Source of the DNA: Pseudomonas sp. QTF5
Lineage (GTDB): Bacteria > Pseudomonadota > Gammaproteobacteria > Pseudomonadales > Pseudomonadaceae
NCBI RefSeq assembly: GCF_000512695.2
Contig: NZ_AZRW02000005.1
Span: 1-64,000 of the forward strand
Direction of reading: 5' to 3'
DNA length: 64,000 bases
Part shown: piece by piece, positions 18,153 to 27,823 of the stretch
How positions within the stretch are numbered: position 1 is the first letter of the stretch
How the letters are laid out: every line of letters starts with the position of its first letter
The notes under the pieces: generated by a model
What the model was told of the DNA's origin: nothing
Database searches by the model: none
Seen by the model: the letters and a program-made list of their open reading frames with translations, nothing else
Made by a program: the position numbers and the translations under genes

Positions 18153-19007
18153 ATGCTTGAGCATCCGCTACAACGCTTCTTCAAATCCTTGCGCGAACGT
18201 CCGGTGTTTGCATGGGAGCGCTATCAGATGCGCGATGTGCTGGTGATCGACCATCCGCTGTGTCAGGCGGTGTTCAGTCGTCAGGGCGCGCAGTTGCTGC
18301 ACTTCCAGCCAAAGGGTCAGAAACCCTGGCTGTGGTGCGCGGCGAAGTGGCCCCATGTCGGCGCGATTCGCGGCGGCGTGCCGGTGTGCTGGCCGTGGTA
18401 CGGCCGTCATCCGAGCGAAAACGCCTGGCCGTCCCATGGCTGGGCGCGTTTGCTCGACTGGAAACTGCTCGACAGCAGCAGTGATGACGATGGCGTGCAT
18501 CTGCACTGGAAGTTACAGCTGTGCGACTGGCAAGTGGACTTGCACGCACACCTGGGCGAGCGCATGGATTTGCACCTGAGCACCGAGCATCAGGACGACA
18601 TGCCGTGCCAGTTGAGCCAGGCGTTGCACGCCTATTGGCGTATTGGTGACGTGGGTGAGGTAGCGCTGTCTGGGCTCGACGGCGCGCAAGGTTACGACCA
18701 GTTGAACCGCCAGATTTGCCAGCAGGAAGGTGAGTTGCGGGTCGACGGCGGTTGTCAGCGAGTGTTCCAGCATGACGGCGAATTGCAGCTCAAGGACCAC
18801 GCCTGGCAGCGGGAACTGTGCATCGACACCGGTGACCATGCGGACACGGTGGTCTGGCATCCGGGCTCGCGGCCATTGCTGGGCGTGAGCTGGAACGAGA
18901 TTTCAGAGTTTGTCTGTGTGGAAGCGGCCAGCGGCGGCACCGACAGCCTGTGCCTGCCGCCGGGGGAGCGGGCGCATTTGAGTTTGCAGGCGCGGGTGGG
19001 AATGTAG
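18153..19007 (+). CDS. D-hexose-6-phosphate mutarotase (YeaD family)
   Basis: Interconverts alpha and beta anomers of glucose 6-phosphate or a related hexose phosphate, supplying the anomer Zwf uses. 284 aa, aldose-1-epimerase fold. Visible family elements are HPLCQAVFSRQGAQLLHFQP near residue 30, RGGVPVCWPWYG (~69-80), HGWARLLDW and a C-terminal VEAASGG. It sits between oprB and hexR. Substrate is inferred from family and neighbourhood. Confidence 0.85.
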   Translation: MLEHPLQRFFKSLRERPVFAWERYQMRDVLVIDHPLCQAVFSRQGAQLLHFQPKGQKPWLWCAAKWPHVGAIRGGVPVCWPWYGRHPSENAWPSHGWARLLDWKLLDSSSDDDGVHLHWKLQLCDWQVDLHAHLGERMDLHLSTEHQDDMPCQLSQALHAYWRIGDVGEVALSGLDGAQGYDQLNRQICQQEGELRVDGGCQRVFQHDGELQLKDHAWQRELCIDTGDHADTVVWHPGSRPLLGVSWNEISEFVCVEAASGGTDSLCLPPGERAHLSLQARVGM

Positions 19008-19008
19008 T

Positions 19009-19110
19009 GATCGTTCCCACGCTCCGCGTGGGAATGCAGCCCGTGACGCTCCGCGTCACTGGACGCGGAGCGTCCCTAGAGGCATTCCCACGCAGAGCGT
19101 GGGAACGATC
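19009..19110. repeat. Family B palindromic repeat between mutarotase gene and hexR
   Basis: GATCGTTCCCACGCTCCGCG and its inverted copy with inner inverted GACGCTCCGCGTC units. It starts 1 base after the mutarotase stop and ends 8 bases before the hexR stop, filling the convergent gap almost exactly. It could act as a two-way terminator-like structure. Confidence 0.9.
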
Positions 19111-19118
19111 ATGGTGGG

Positions 19119-19988
19119 TTAATTAAACTCATCGCCAATCGGATACCGACTGGCATTCAGGCTTTCCTTGATCTTGCGCAGATGCGGCTGGAAATCCACG
19201 CCCCGGCGCAGGGTCATGCCGGTGGCGAGCACATCGAGCACGGTCAGCTGAATGATCCGTGACGTCATCGGCATATAGATGTCGGTGTCTTCCGGCAGTG
19301 GAATATTCAGGCTCAAGGTGCTGGCCTTGGCCAGCGGCGAACCCTCGGCCGTCAGGCCCAGTACCGAAGCGCCGTTTTCCCGGGCGATGCGCGCCACTTC
19401 CACCAGTTCGCGGGTGCGACCGGTGTAGGAAATGATCACGAACAACTCACCGGTATGGGCCACCGAGGCGATCATGCGTTGCATCAGCACGTCGGCATGG
19501 GCGGTCACTGCCAGGTTGAAGCGGAAGAACTTGTGCTGCGCATCCAGCGCCACCGGTGCCGAGGCCCCGAGGCCGAAGAAGTGGATCTGCCGGGCCTGGA
19601 TCAACAGGTCGACGGCACGGCTGATCAGGTTCGGGTCCAATGCCTGGCAGGCGCTGTCCAGGGACGCGATCGCGCTGCCGAAGATTTTCTGAGTGTAGGC
19701 TTCCGGGTTGTCGTCGGCTTCCACCGCGCGGCTGACATACGCCGCGCCACTGGCCAGACTCTGGGCCAGCTGCAGTTTCAGTTCCGGGTAGCCGCTGACA
19801 CCGAACGAGCGGCAAAAACGGTTGACCGTCGGTTCGCTGACCGAAGCGGCCTGGGCGAGGGCGGCGATACTGAACCGGGTGGCCTGCTGCGGGTTGAGCA
19901 GGATCACTTCGGCGACTTTGCGTTCTGCCTTGTTCAGGTCTTCAAGGCGATTCTGGATCTGTTCCAGTAAATTTCGCACGCGGTCCAT
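19119..19988 (-). CDS. hexR: Transcriptional repressor HexR (RpiR family)
   Basis: Represses zwf-pgl-eda, edd-glk and gap until KDPG accumulates. 289 aa. The N-terminal HTH_6 domain (residues ~1-75) has the recognition region [22 protein letters not shown]. The SIS sugar-phosphate domain (~120-250) has [18 protein letters not shown] and [16 protein letters not shown]. It is divergent from zwf, the usual arrangement in pseudomonads, with an operator-like site between. Confidence 0.96.
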   Translation of the reverse strand: MDRVRNLLEQIQNRLEDLNKAERKVAEVILLNPQQATRFSIAALAQAASVSEPTVNRFCRSFGVSGYPELKLQLAQSLASGAAYVSRAVEADDNPEAYTQKIFGSAIASLDSACQALDPNLISRAVDLLIQARQIHFFGLGASAPVALDAQHKFFRFNLAVTAHADVLMQRMIASVAHTGELFVIISYTGRTRELVEVARIARENGASVLGLTAEGSPLAKASTLSLNIPLPEDTDIYMPMTSRIIQLTVLDVLATGMTLRRGVDFQPHLRKIKESLNASRYPIGDEFN

Positions 19989-20125
19989 TTCATGTTCCTT
20001 AGGTCAGCAGCGCAAATAAGCGTTCGGCTAATGCAAATTGGGCCTTTGATACGGCCCATAACGGTGGCCTATCCTACTGATGGCTCCGACCGACCACCAC
20101 TCGGAATCTATATTTTGCGAAAATG

Positions 20126-20140
20126 TTGTGGTTATTACTA
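20126..20140. promoter_or_regulatory. HexR-type operator in the hexR/zwf gap
   Basis: TTGTGGTTATTACTA fits TTGT-N7-ACAA except for one base in the right half. It is 67 bases before the zwf start and ~137 bases before the hexR start, so HexR bound here could control both. Confidence 0.65.
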
Positions 20141-20207
20141 CATTTTCCCTTGAGTGATGCCTTGAAAAAAGGTATTTGTAGCTTAACTTGATAAAAGAAC
20201 AAACATC

Positions 20208-21677
20208 ATGCCTTCGATTACGGTTGAACCTTGCACCTTTGCCTTGTTCGGCGCTCTCGGCGATCTGGCCTTGCGCAAGCTGTTTCCTGCCCTCTATCAA
20301 CTCGATGGTGCCGGCCTGCTTCATGAGGATACGCGCATTATCGCGCTGGCCCGTGAACCCGGCAGCGAGCAACAGCATCTGGCATTCATCGCCACTGAGC
20401 TGCGCCGTTACGTGGGTGCCAAAGAGCTGGATGAAGCGGTGGTCGAGCGCTTCCTGGCCCGTTTGAGCTACCTGCACGTCGACTTCCTCAAGACTGACGA
20501 CTATGTCGCCTTGGCCGAGCAGGCTGGCAGTGCCCAGCGGGTGATTGCCTACTTCGCCACCCCGGCGGCGGTTTATGGCGCTATTTGCGAGAACCTGTCG
20601 AAGGTCGGCCTGACCGAAAACACCCGCGTGGTGCTGGAAAAACCCATCGGTTCGGACCTGGAATCCTCGCGCAAGGTCAACGACGCCGTAGCGCAGTTCT
20701 TCCCGGAGAACCGCACTTACCGCATCGACCACTACCTGGGCAAAGAGACCGTACAGAACCTGATCGCCCTGCGTTTCGCCAACAGCCTGTTCGAAACCCA
20801 GTGGAACCAGAATTACATTTCCCACGTGGAAATCACCGTGGCCGAGCAGGTCGGGATCGAAGGCCGTTGGGGCTATTTCGACAAGGCCGGGCAGTTGCGG
20901 GACATGATCCAGAATCACCTGCTGCAATTGCTCTGCCTGATCGCCATGGACCCGCCAGCTGATCTGTCCGCCGACAGTATCCGCGACGAGAAAGTCAAAG
21001 TCCTCAAGGCGCTGGCGCCGATCAGTCCGGAAGGCCTGACCACTCAAGTGGTGCGCGGTCAGTACATCGCCGGCCACAGCGAAGGCAAATCGGTACCCGG
21101 GTATCTGGAGGAGCCTAATTCCAACACCCAGAGCGATACCGAAACCTTCGTCGCCCTGCGTGCCGACATTCGCAACTGGCGCTGGGCCGGCGTGCCGTTT
21201 TACCTGCGTACCGGCAAGCGCATGCCGCAAAAGCTGTCGCAGATCGTCATCCATTTCAAGGAACCGTCGCACTACATCTTCGCCCCCGAGCAGCGCTTGC
21301 AGATCAGCAACAAACTGATCATCCGCCTGCAACCGGACGAAGGCATTTCCTTGCGTGTGATGACCAAAGAACAAGGCCTGGACAAGGGCATGCAGCTGCG
21401 CAGCGGTCCGTTGCAGCTGAATTTTTCCGACACTTATCGCAGCGCGCGGATTCCCGACGCCTACGAGCGGTTGTTGCTGGAAGTGATGCGCGGCAATCAG
21501 AATTTGTTTGTCCGTAAAGATGAAATCGAAGCCGCGTGGAAGTGGTGTGACCAGTTAATCGCCGGGTGGAAAAAATCCGGTGATGCGCCCAAGCCGTACG
21601 CGGCCGGGTCATGGGGGCCGATGAGCTCCATTGCACTGATTACGCGGGACGGGAGGTCGTGGTATGGCGATATCTGA
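20208..21677 (+). CDS. zwf: Glucose-6-phosphate 1-dehydrogenase
   Basis: Oxidises glucose 6-phosphate to 6-phosphogluconolactone with NAD(P). 489 aa, full length. The nucleotide motif [19 protein letters not shown] is at residues ~9-27 and the active-site [13 protein letters not shown] near residue 172. The stop overlaps pgl by 14 bases, so zwf, pgl and eda form one transcript. Confidence 0.97.
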   Translation: MPSITVEPCTFALFGALGDLALRKLFPALYQLDGAGLLHEDTRIIALAREPGSEQQHLAFIATELRRYVGAKELDEAVVERFLARLSYLHVDFLKTDDYVALAEQAGSAQRVIAYFATPAAVYGAICENLSKVGLTENTRVVLEKPIGSDLESSRKVNDAVAQFFPENRTYRIDHYLGKETVQNLIALRFANSLFETQWNQNYISHVEITVAEQVGIEGRWGYFDKAGQLRDMIQNHLLQLLCLIAMDPPADLSADSIRDEKVKVLKALAPISPEGLTTQVVRGQYIAGHSEGKSVPGYLEEPNSNTQSDTETFVALRADIRNWRWAGVPFYLRTGKRMPQKLSQIVIHFKEPSHYIFAPEQRLQISNKLIIRLQPDEGISLRVMTKEQGLDKGMQLRSGPLQLNFSDTYRSARIPDAYERLLLEVMRGNQNLFVRKDEIEAAWKWCDQLIAGWKKSGDAPKPYAAGSWGPMSSIALITRDGRSWYGDI

Positions 21678-22377
21678 ATTGAAACTGCCTCAGGGCGTCA
21701 GCGCCCATGAGTTCAAAAGCCCGGTGCTGCTGGCCGAAGGCCTGGCATTGGCGGTGGCCAAACAACTGAGCGACGCGATTGCCGCACAAGGCGCCGCGAC
21801 GCTGGTGGTGTCCGGTGGACGTAGCCCGGTGGCGTTTTTTCAGCACTTGGCCAAGCAGGCGCTGGACTGGTCGAAAGTAGTGGTCAGCCTGGCTGACGAG
21901 CGCTGGGTGCCGGTGGAACATGCCGACAGCAATGCCGGCCTGCTCAAGCGTTACCTGTTGCAAGGCCCGGCGGCCAAAGCTCAGTTCCTGAGCCTCTACA
22001 GTGCCACCGCCAATCTGGAGCAGGCCGCCGAACAGGCTGATCGCTTGCTCGCCGAATTGCCGTCGATCGACGTGCTGGTGCTGGGCATGGGTGACGACGG
22101 TCATACCGCGTCGCTGTTCCCCAACAGCCCGAACCTGGCCGACGCCTTGAAAATCGACGGCACTCGTCGTTGCTGGCCGATGCTGGCGCCAACCGTGCCC
22201 CATCAGCGCCTGACCATGAGTCGCGCGCTGCTGGCCTCGGCGAAGCACACTGTTCTATCGATTTCCGGTCAGTCCAAGCTGACCACGCTGAATGCCGCAC
22301 TGGCCGGTGACGATGTCGCTGCCATGCCGATTCGGGCGTTTCTGCAACCTACGTTAGAGATTTACTGGTGCCCATGA
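21664..22377 (+). CDS. pgl: 6-phosphogluconolactonase
   Basis: Hydrolyses 6-phosphogluconolactone to 6-phosphogluconate. 237 aa, DevB type. [15 protein letters not shown] (~45-60), LADERWVP (~76-83) and [14 protein letters not shown] (~140-153) are the family motifs. It begins inside the end of zwf and ends 17 bases before eda. Confidence 0.96.
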   Translation: MAISELKLPQGVSAHEFKSPVLLAEGLALAVAKQLSDAIAAQGAATLVVSGGRSPVAFFQHLAKQALDWSKVVVSLADERWVPVEHADSNAGLLKRYLLQGPAAKAQFLSLYSATANLEQAAEQADRLLAELPSIDVLVLGMGDDGHTASLFPNSPNLADALKIDGTRRCWPMLAPTVPHQRLTMSRALLASAKHTVLSISGQSKLTTLNAALAGDDVAAMPIRAFLQPTLEIYWCP

Positions 22378-22394
22378 ACCAAGGATCAGCCGCT

Positions 22395-23060
22395 ATGACA
22401 AACACATCCCCGACCGTTTCCATGGCGGACAAAGTTGCCCTGATCGACAGCCTCTGCGCCAAGGCGCGGATCCTGCCGGTGATCACCATCGCTCGTGAAC
22501 AGGACGTGCTGCCGTTGGCCGACGCCCTGGCGGCCGGTGGCCTGACGGCGCTGGAAGTGACCCTGCGTTCGCAGTTCGGTCTCAAGGCGATCCAGATCCT
22601 GCGCGAGCAGCGTCCGGAACTGGTGACCGGTGCCGGCACTGTGCTTGATCGCAGCATGCTGGCCGCTGCCGAAGCGGCCGGTTCGCAATTCATCGTGACG
22701 CCGGGCATCACCCGTGACCTGCTTGAAGCCAGTGTCGGCAGCCCGATCCCGCTGTTGCCGGGCATCAGCAACGCCTCCGGCATCATGGAAGGTTATAGCC
22801 TGGGTTATCGCCGCTTCAAGCTGTTCCCGGCGGAAGTCAGTGGCGGCGTCGCGGCCATCAAGGCGCTGGGCGGCCCGTTCGGCGAAGTAAAATTCTGCCC
22901 GACCGGCGGCGTCAGCCCGGCCAACATCAAGAGCTACATGGCGTTGAAAAACGTGATGTGCGTGGGCGGTAGCTGGATGCTTGACCCCGAGTGGATCAAG
23001 AATGGCGACTGGGCCCGCATCCAGGAATGCACCGCCGAGGCGCTGGCCCTGCTGGACTGA
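22395..23060 (+). CDS. eda: KDPG aldolase (2-dehydro-3-deoxy-phosphogluconate aldolase)
   Basis: Cleaves KDPG to pyruvate and glyceraldehyde 3-phosphate. 221 aa TIM barrel. Catalytic Glu in ALEVTLRS, and Schiff-base Lys in RFKLFPAEVSGG. I chose the ATG after AAGGATC rather than an ATG 27 bases upstream that overlaps pgl. A strong terminator follows. Confidence 0.96.
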   Translation: MTNTSPTVSMADKVALIDSLCAKARILPVITIAREQDVLPLADALAAGGLTALEVTLRSQFGLKAIQILREQRPELVTGAGTVLDRSMLAAAEAAGSQFIVTPGITRDLLEASVGSPIPLLPGISNASGIMEGYSLGYRRFKLFPAEVSGGVAAIKALGGPFGEVKFCPTGGVSPANIKSYMALKNVMCVGGSWMLDPEWIKNGDWARIQECTAEALALLD

Positions 23061-23104
23061 TTCACCGGATTTACCAAACACTTCGTTGTGTGTTCTACGG
23101 CTTT

Positions 23105-23136
23105 ACGGTGCACTTGGTCGGTGCACCGTTTTTTTT
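23105..23136 (+). terminator. Rho-independent terminator after eda
   Basis: ACGGTGCAC and GTGCACCGT form a perfect 9-bp stem with a 7-base loop, followed by eight T residues. Confidence 0.93.
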
Positions 23137-23259
23137 GCCTAAAAAAAAGCCTTATGGCTGCCACGCCGTTTTTTTGAGGAAAAGATGCGATACATAGTTA
23201 CCGCATCTCGCCGCTCGTCTAGCGTTAACCTGCGTTCATCTTATGGAAGAGAGAACGTC

Positions 23260-23985
23260 ATGGACGACAACACTGCAATTACATCCCCACCACCGGTGTG
23301 CCAACTGTCACCCGAACAGATCGCCGGCCCGTATTTTCGAAACCCCAAACTGATCAGGCGAAACATCAGCGAAGGCATGGATGGCATCCCCCTGGTGCTG
23401 CGACTGACGATCGTCGATGCGATGACCGGTCAACCGGTCACGGAGGCTGTGGTCGATATCTGGCATTGCAACGCGCGCGGGGCGTATTCGGGCTGGAGCA
23501 AGGTCGACCCGGACAAGGAGGTCGACGTCGGTGATATCGGCTCGATCCCGCGTACCGATGACGACACTTACCTGCGCGGTGGCCAATTCACGGACAAAAA
23601 AGGCATCGTGCGGTTTACCACCATTTATCCGGGGTATTACGCTGGACGCGCCCTGCACATCCACGTCGCTGTCCGCATCACGGCCGGCAACAACTATCTG
23701 GAAGAGCGGCATGTCGCTTGGGTCGGGCAACTTTATTTTCCCGAGATCGCATCAAGATCGGTGCTTAACACCCGTGAGTACAGTGGTCGAGCCGTCTCAC
23801 CGCTGACCAACGATCAAGATTTTTTCTATGAAACCATGGGGGGGGAAGCCTCGACCCTGAACGTTCACGCCATCGGTCGAGACTCGAATGAAGACGGCTT
23901 TTTCGGGCACATGACCATCGGTGTCGACACGTTTGCGGTGTCATCGCAAATCAAACCCGAGGATTTCGACAAGTACACCGTGTGA
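23260..23985 (+). CDS. Intradiol ring-cleavage dioxygenase
   Basis: 241-aa non-haem Fe(III) dioxygenase of the catechol/protocatechuate 3,4-dioxygenase superfamily. The transthyretin-like core carries VDIWHCNARGAYSGW, containing the first ligand Tyr, and IYPGYYAGRALHIHV, containing the second Tyr and the His-x-His pair, so all four iron ligands are present. No signal peptide. The ATG after GGAAGAGAG was preferred to one 75 bases earlier. It stands alone without other aromatic-pathway genes, so the substrate is unknown. It ends 2 bases from the convergent aminotransferase gene. Confidence 0.85.
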   Translation: MDDNTAITSPPPVCQLSPEQIAGPYFRNPKLIRRNISEGMDGIPLVLRLTIVDAMTGQPVTEAVVDIWHCNARGAYSGWSKVDPDKEVDVGDIGSIPRTDDDTYLRGGQFTDKKGIVRFTTIYPGYYAGRALHIHVAVRITAGNNYLEERHVAWVGQLYFPEIASRSVLNTREYSGRAVSPLTNDQDFFYETMGGEASTLNVHAIGRDSNEDGFFGHMTIGVDTFAVSSQIKPEDFDKYTV

Positions 23986-23987
23986 TG

Positions 23988-25169
23988 TCAACGCAGTTCG
24001 CTCAGCGCCCGGGCCAGCAGATCCATGTCCGCTGCGGTGGTTGTGAGCCCCGGCGTAATGCGGATGCACGGGCCACACGCTGCGCCGCTACGCGCCACGG
24101 TAAACAGGTTGTAGTCGTTGAGCAGGCGCTCGACCATCGCCTGCTGATCGGCATGCCGGGTAAAGCGCATCGAGGTAATGGCGCAATACAGGCGCGGGTC
24201 ATTCGGGGTCATGACTTCGATTCCCGGTAACCCCCGAACGGCATCGACCCATCGGTTGCGCAGGTAATTGAGCCGCGCGCCCTTGGCGACGGAACCGCCC
24301 ATGGCGCGATGTTCTTCGAACACCAGCGGCAGGGTCAGCAGGGCCGGAATATTGGGCGTGCTGTAGGGCGTGCGGGCGCGAATGTCGGTGACCGGGAAAT
24401 GCATCTCACCCATGTCCGGGTCGATGTCGGCCAGGCGCTGGGGCGCGATGTAAATGAAACCGAGGGTCAGCGGCGCACCGATCCATTTGTGCAGGTTGTA
24501 GCCGGCAAAGGCGATGCCCAGCTCATCGAGATTGAACTCGATCTGGCCGAGGGCATGGGCGCCGTCGAGGATCACGTCGATGCCGTATTCCCTGGCGGCA
24601 GCGGCAATCGCCTGCACCGGCATGACCAGTCCGGTGCGATGGGTGACGTGGGTCAGGGCCATCAGCTTCAGTCGCGGATAACGCATGAAAGCTTCGCGGT
24701 AAGTGGCCAGTAAACTGTCGAAACTGGCGGGGTGGCGGTGTTCGATTTCGATCACTTCCACACCTCGATAGCGCGCCAGCCAACGCATCGCGCCCTTGAC
24801 CGTGTCGTACTCCAGATCGCCTATCAACACCTGATCGCCCGGTTCCAGGCGGTTGTAGTTGCGGATCAGCGATTGCAGGCCGTCCGAGGCGTTGCGGGTG
24901 AGGGCGACGGCTTCGGCGGGGGCACCGATCAGCTCGGCCAGTTGCCCACGAATCTTGACGCTTTCGCCCTGTTCGAAGCGCTGGCGCACATGCACCGAGT
25001 TGCCGCGGTTGATCAGTTCGATGTTGCGCTGATACTCCTCGACCACGGTGCGCGACATGCGCCCGAAGTAACCGTTCTCCAGGTTCAGAGGGCCGGGCTC
25101 GACAGCATAGCGGTCGGCAAAGGTCAGCCAAAAGGCTTCATCACGGGAGCGGCGGGTGTTATCGGGCAT
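23988..25169 (-). CDS. Class V PLP-dependent aminotransferase-fold enzyme
   Basis: 393 aa, similar in layout to isopenicillin-N epimerase and cysteine desulfurase-like proteins. TRNASDGLQSL (cofactor phosphate site), DVILDGAHALGQ (Asp/His holding the PLP ring) and GYNLHKWIGAPL (the Schiff-base Lys). I used the ATG (MPDNTRR) rather than an upstream TTG. No signal peptide is present. Reaction and substrate cannot be read from the sequence. Confidence 0.82.
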   Translation of the reverse strand: MPDNTRRSRDEAFWLTFADRYAVEPGPLNLENGYFGRMSRTVVEEYQRNIELINRGNSVHVRQRFEQGESVKIRGQLAELIGAPAEAVALTRNASDGLQSLIRNYNRLEPGDQVLIGDLEYDTVKGAMRWLARYRGVEVIEIEHRHPASFDSLLATYREAFMRYPRLKLMALTHVTHRTGLVMPVQAIAAAAREYGIDVILDGAHALGQIEFNLDELGIAFAGYNLHKWIGAPLTLGFIYIAPQRLADIDPDMGEMHFPVTDIRARTPYSTPNIPALLTLPLVFEEHRAMGGSVAKGARLNYLRNRWVDAVRGLPGIEVMTPNDPRLYCAITSMRFTRHADQQAMVERLLNDYNLFTVARSGAACGPCIRITPGLTTTAADMDLLARALSELR

Positions 25170-25194
25170 GAGCAACTCGGTGAAGTAGGGCGGG

Positions 25195-25434
25195 TCAGTG
25201 GCGAGGGGCGGGTTTGCCGTGTTTGGCGCGCAGCGGTTCGAGCAGCTCCGACAAACCGTTGTGGTCGATTTCCTGCATCAAGGCCAGCAAACCGCCGAGT
25301 TCACCATGGGGGAAACCTTCGCGAGCGAACCAGTTCAGGTACTGGCCTGGCAGGTCAGCGATGATGCGGCCCTTGTATTTGCCGAAGGGCATTTCGCGGG
25401 TAATCAGCAGTTCGAGCTTTTCGGGATTCATCAT
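25195..25434 (-). CDS. DUF3820 family protein
   Basis: 79-aa soluble protein. The motif MPFGKYKGRIIADLPGQYL followed by NWF is the DUF3820 hallmark, a family annotated in Pseudomonas as a possible quorum-sensing-regulated virulence factor. The start is the second Met of MMNPEKL or the one before it. It is transcribed towards the aminotransferase gene with 25 bases between stop and start, possibly as one unit. Function unknown. Confidence 0.8.
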   Translation of the reverse strand: MMNPEKLELLITREMPFGKYKGRIIADLPGQYLNWFAREGFPHGELGGLLALMQEIDHNGLSELLEPLRAKHGKPAPRH

Positions 25435-25636
25435 CAGTTCGTCTTGATTCAAAGCAGTCTGGAAAATACAGGCATTCTGCATGCAGGCCAAATGACAGAT
25501 CATGCAAAAAAAGCGGATACAGATCTCGCGCTAAAAGCCAACCAATTGAAATATAAGTAAAAAGACGTCAATTCAAAGCTGGCATGCAGGGTGCAACTAC
25601 TTATTGCATCTTTCATCAACCGCAAGGAATTGAAAA

Positions 25637-26104
25637 ATGACCGACATCAACAAAGAAGCGATCTCTGTACTCAACGACCTGATTGAAACCAGTAAAGACG
25701 GTCAGGAAGGGTTCAAGACTTGCGCCGAAGACATCAAAAATCCAGAACTCAAAACCCTGTTCGTTCAGCGCTCCGCCGATTGCGCTGCCGCTGCGGCCGA
25801 GCTGCAGGCGACTGTGCGTTCCCTGGGCGGTGATCCGGAAACTTCCACCAGTGTCAGCGGCGATATGCATCGTCGGTGGGTCGACGTGAAGGCTATGTTC
25901 ACCGGCAAGGATGAAGAGGCAGTGCTGAACGAGGCCGAACGCGGTGAAGACCATGCGCTGAAGTCTTACAGGGAAGCACTGGAAAAAATTAACAAGAACA
26001 ACCTGGCAAGCATTCGTGACATCGTTGAACGTCAGTATCACGGCGTGCAACGCAATCACGATCAGGTGAAAGCGCTACGTAATCAGGCTCGCGCACGCTC
26101 GTAA
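25637..26104 (+). CDS. DUF2383 / PA2169-type four-helix protein
   Basis: 155-aa, mostly helical and acidic, ferritin-like four-helix bundle of the PA2169 family (DUF2383). It begins with INKEAISVLNDLIETSKDGQ, the usual first helix, and carries regularly spaced Glu/His residues in later helices (ERGEDHALKSY, VERQYHGVQRNHD). Members are common, stress- or stationary-phase-associated proteins without a proven activity. AAGGAATTG precedes the ATG and a terminator follows, so it is a single-gene unit. Confidence 0.85.
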   Translation: MTDINKEAISVLNDLIETSKDGQEGFKTCAEDIKNPELKTLFVQRSADCAAAAAELQATVRSLGGDPETSTSVSGDMHRRWVDVKAMFTGKDEEAVLNEAERGEDHALKSYREALEKINKNNLASIRDIVERQYHGVQRNHDQVKALRNQARARS

Positions 26105-26123
26105 GCGTTCGTTATCTGTCAAA

Positions 26124-26149
26124 AACGCCAGCCAGTCTGGCGTTTTTTT
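26124..26149 (+). terminator. Rho-independent terminator
   Basis: AACGCCAG..CTGGCGTT hairpin followed by T residues, 20 bases after the DUF2383 gene. Confidence 0.9.
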
Positions 26150-26188
26150 GTGTTCGGGATTGTAGGCGAACGATGACGCTGCATTCAC

Positions 26189-26320
26189 TGTGGCGAGGGA
26201 GCTTGCTCCCGCTGGGGTGCGCAGCGCCCCCCAATCGGGCACCTCGATTCAGCTGATCAGGCGCGGTGGCGGCTTTTACGACTGCTCCGCAGCCGAACGG
26301 GAGCAAGCTCCCTCGCCACA
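26189..26320. repeat. Family C palindromic repeat (TGTGGCGAGGGAGCTTGCTCCC)
   Basis: Arms TGTGGCGAGGGAGCTTGCTC and GAGCAAGCTCCCTCGCCACA surround ~90 bases, longer than the family A spacers. It lies downstream of both the DUF2383 gene and the convergent MaoC gene. Confidence 0.9.
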
Positions 26321-26366
26321 GGCAAGCCTCCTAGCCACAGGAAGCCCAGCCACAGGTGAGCGTAAA

Positions 26367-26837
26367 TCAGCCGATGCTGATCGCCGGCAACGTCGGCAAT
26401 GTCACGGTCTGTTGCTTGCGCGGCGCCAGAATCTCCGCCTCGCCGTCCACCACCAGCTCGTCGCGCTGGTTGAACACCCGCGTGGCGATACGCACACGAA
26501 ACTTCGGCAGTTTTTCAAGAATCTCCAGGCGCACGGTCAGGGTGTCGCCAATCTTCACCGGTTTCTGAAAACTCATCGTCTGACCGATATAAATAGTCCC
26601 CGGCCCAGGCAACTCGCAAGCCACCGCCGCGCTGATCAACGCGCCGCTGAACATGCCGTGGGCGATACGCTCCTTGAACATGCTGGCGGCGGCGAATTCG
26701 GCGTCCAGGTGCACCGGGTTGTGGTCGCCGGACATCGCGGCGAACAACTGAATGTCGCGCTCTTCGACGGTTTTGCTATAGCTGGCGGTCTGGCCGATTT
26801 CGAGGGCTTCGTAAGGGGTGTTGGTAACCTGGGTCAT
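26367..26837 (-). CDS. phaJ1: (R)-specific enoyl-CoA hydratase, MaoC/PhaJ type
   Basis: 156-aa hot-dog fold hydratase that turns trans-2-enoyl-CoA from beta-oxidation into (R)-3-hydroxyacyl-CoA, a polyhydroxyalkanoate precursor. The catalytic segment GDHNPVHLD with Asp and His is near residues 35-43, then ERIAHGMFSGALIS. I chose MTQVTNT; an in-frame ATG 33 bases upstream gives an atypical extension. Its place next to a lipase-like hydrolase and fadD2/fadD1 matches the phaJ1 locus of other pseudomonads; the number is assigned on that synteny. Confidence 0.85.
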   Translation of the reverse strand: MTQVTNTPYEALEIGQTASYSKTVEERDIQLFAAMSGDHNPVHLDAEFAAASMFKERIAHGMFSGALISAAVACELPGPGTIYIGQTMSFQKPVKIGDTLTVRLEILEKLPKFRVRIATRVFNQRDELVVDGEAEILAPRKQQTVTLPTLPAISIG

Positions 26838-26878
26838 CTGTCTCGATTCCTGTGACGAATTAAAAAACACACAAAAAA

Positions 26879-27823
26879 TTATTCGGTTCTGGGTGGCCGG
26901 CGAGCGCTCAAGGCTTGGGCGATCCAGTTCAGCACATCGGCCATCACTTCGTCGCGGTTGCTCTCGTTGAACAGTTCATGCCTGGCCTGCGGGTAAATCG
27001 TCAGCTGCAGACTCTGGCAGCCAGCGTCGCGCAGGGCGTGGGCCAGATCTTTCAGACGTTTGCCTTCGCTCACCGGATCACATTCGCCGCCAATCACCAG
27101 CAGCGGCAGGCCCGGATCGATCTGGGCGAGATTGGACGCTTTGCTGATTTGCTGCAAGCCGCCGAGCAAATCGATCCACAGTTGATTGGTGCAGCGAAAG
27201 CCGCAGAGCGGGTCATTGGCGTATTTGTCGACTTCGGCCGGGTCGCGGCTCAGCCAGTCGAACGGCGTGCGCGCCGGTTTGAATTTCTTGTTGAATGAGC
27301 CGAATGACAGCCACTCGATCAGCGCACTGCACCCCTTTGGGCCCTGACGCAGGCGTTCGAGGCGAGCAATCTGTCGTGCTGCGCGATAGAGCGCTATAGG
27401 CTGGAAATTCGAGCCGCTGAGAATCGCCCCGTGCAGGCTGGCGCTGTGGTGCAGCAAATAAGCCTGGGCGATGTAACTTCCCATGCTGTGACCCAGCAAC
27501 ACGATCGGCACGCCGGGATGCTGTTGGCCGATGTGTTGGTTAAGGCTGGCCAGGTCGCCGACCACTTTGCACCAGCCATCATCGTCGGCGAAATGGCCCA
27601 GGGTGCCGTTTTCGGCAGTTTTGCCATGTCCACGCAGGTCCGGCGCATAAACGCCGTAATCCTGATCACAGCATGCTTGCGCCAGACGGCCGTAGCGACC
27701 GCTGTGTTCTGCCATGCCGTGGGCCAGCAGGATCACCGCCTTGAGCGGCGCGGCCGGCAGCCACTGGTTGACGAAAAGGCGGCTGCGGTCACTCGCGGTC
27801 AGCCAGAAAGTGTCGTGGATCAT
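26879..27823 (-). CDS. Alpha/beta hydrolase, monoacylglycerol lipase/lysophospholipase-like
   Basis: 314 aa serine hydrolase (Hydrolase_4/PldB type). HGMAEHSGRY (~35-44), nucleophile elbow LLGHSMGSYIAQ with the catalytic Ser near residue 112, acid residue in VIGGECDPVSEG and His in QARHELFNES. No clear signal peptide. AAAGGAATC precedes the ATG. It ends 41 bases before the phaJ-type gene and is divergent from fadD2, so lipid breakdown is the likely role. Confidence 0.85.
   Translation of the reverse strand: MIHDTFWLTASDRSRLFVNQWLPAAPLKAVILLAHGMAEHSGRYGRLAQACCDQDYGVYAPDLRGHGKTAENGTLGHFADDDGWCKVVGDLASLNQHIGQQHPGVPIVLLGHSMGSYIAQAYLLHHSASLHGAILSGSNFQPIALYRAARQIARLERLRQGPKGCSALIEWLSFGSFNKKFKPARTPFDWLSRDPAEVDKYANDPLCGFRCTNQLWIDLLGGLQQISKASNLAQIDPGLPLLVIGGECDPVSEGKRLKDLAHALRDAGCQSLQLTIYPQARHELFNESNRDEVMADVLNWIAQALSARRPPRTE

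Noticed and set aside
26190..26855. Plus-strand 221-aa frame
   Set aside because: It begins in a family C repeat and is antisense to the PhaJ-type gene.
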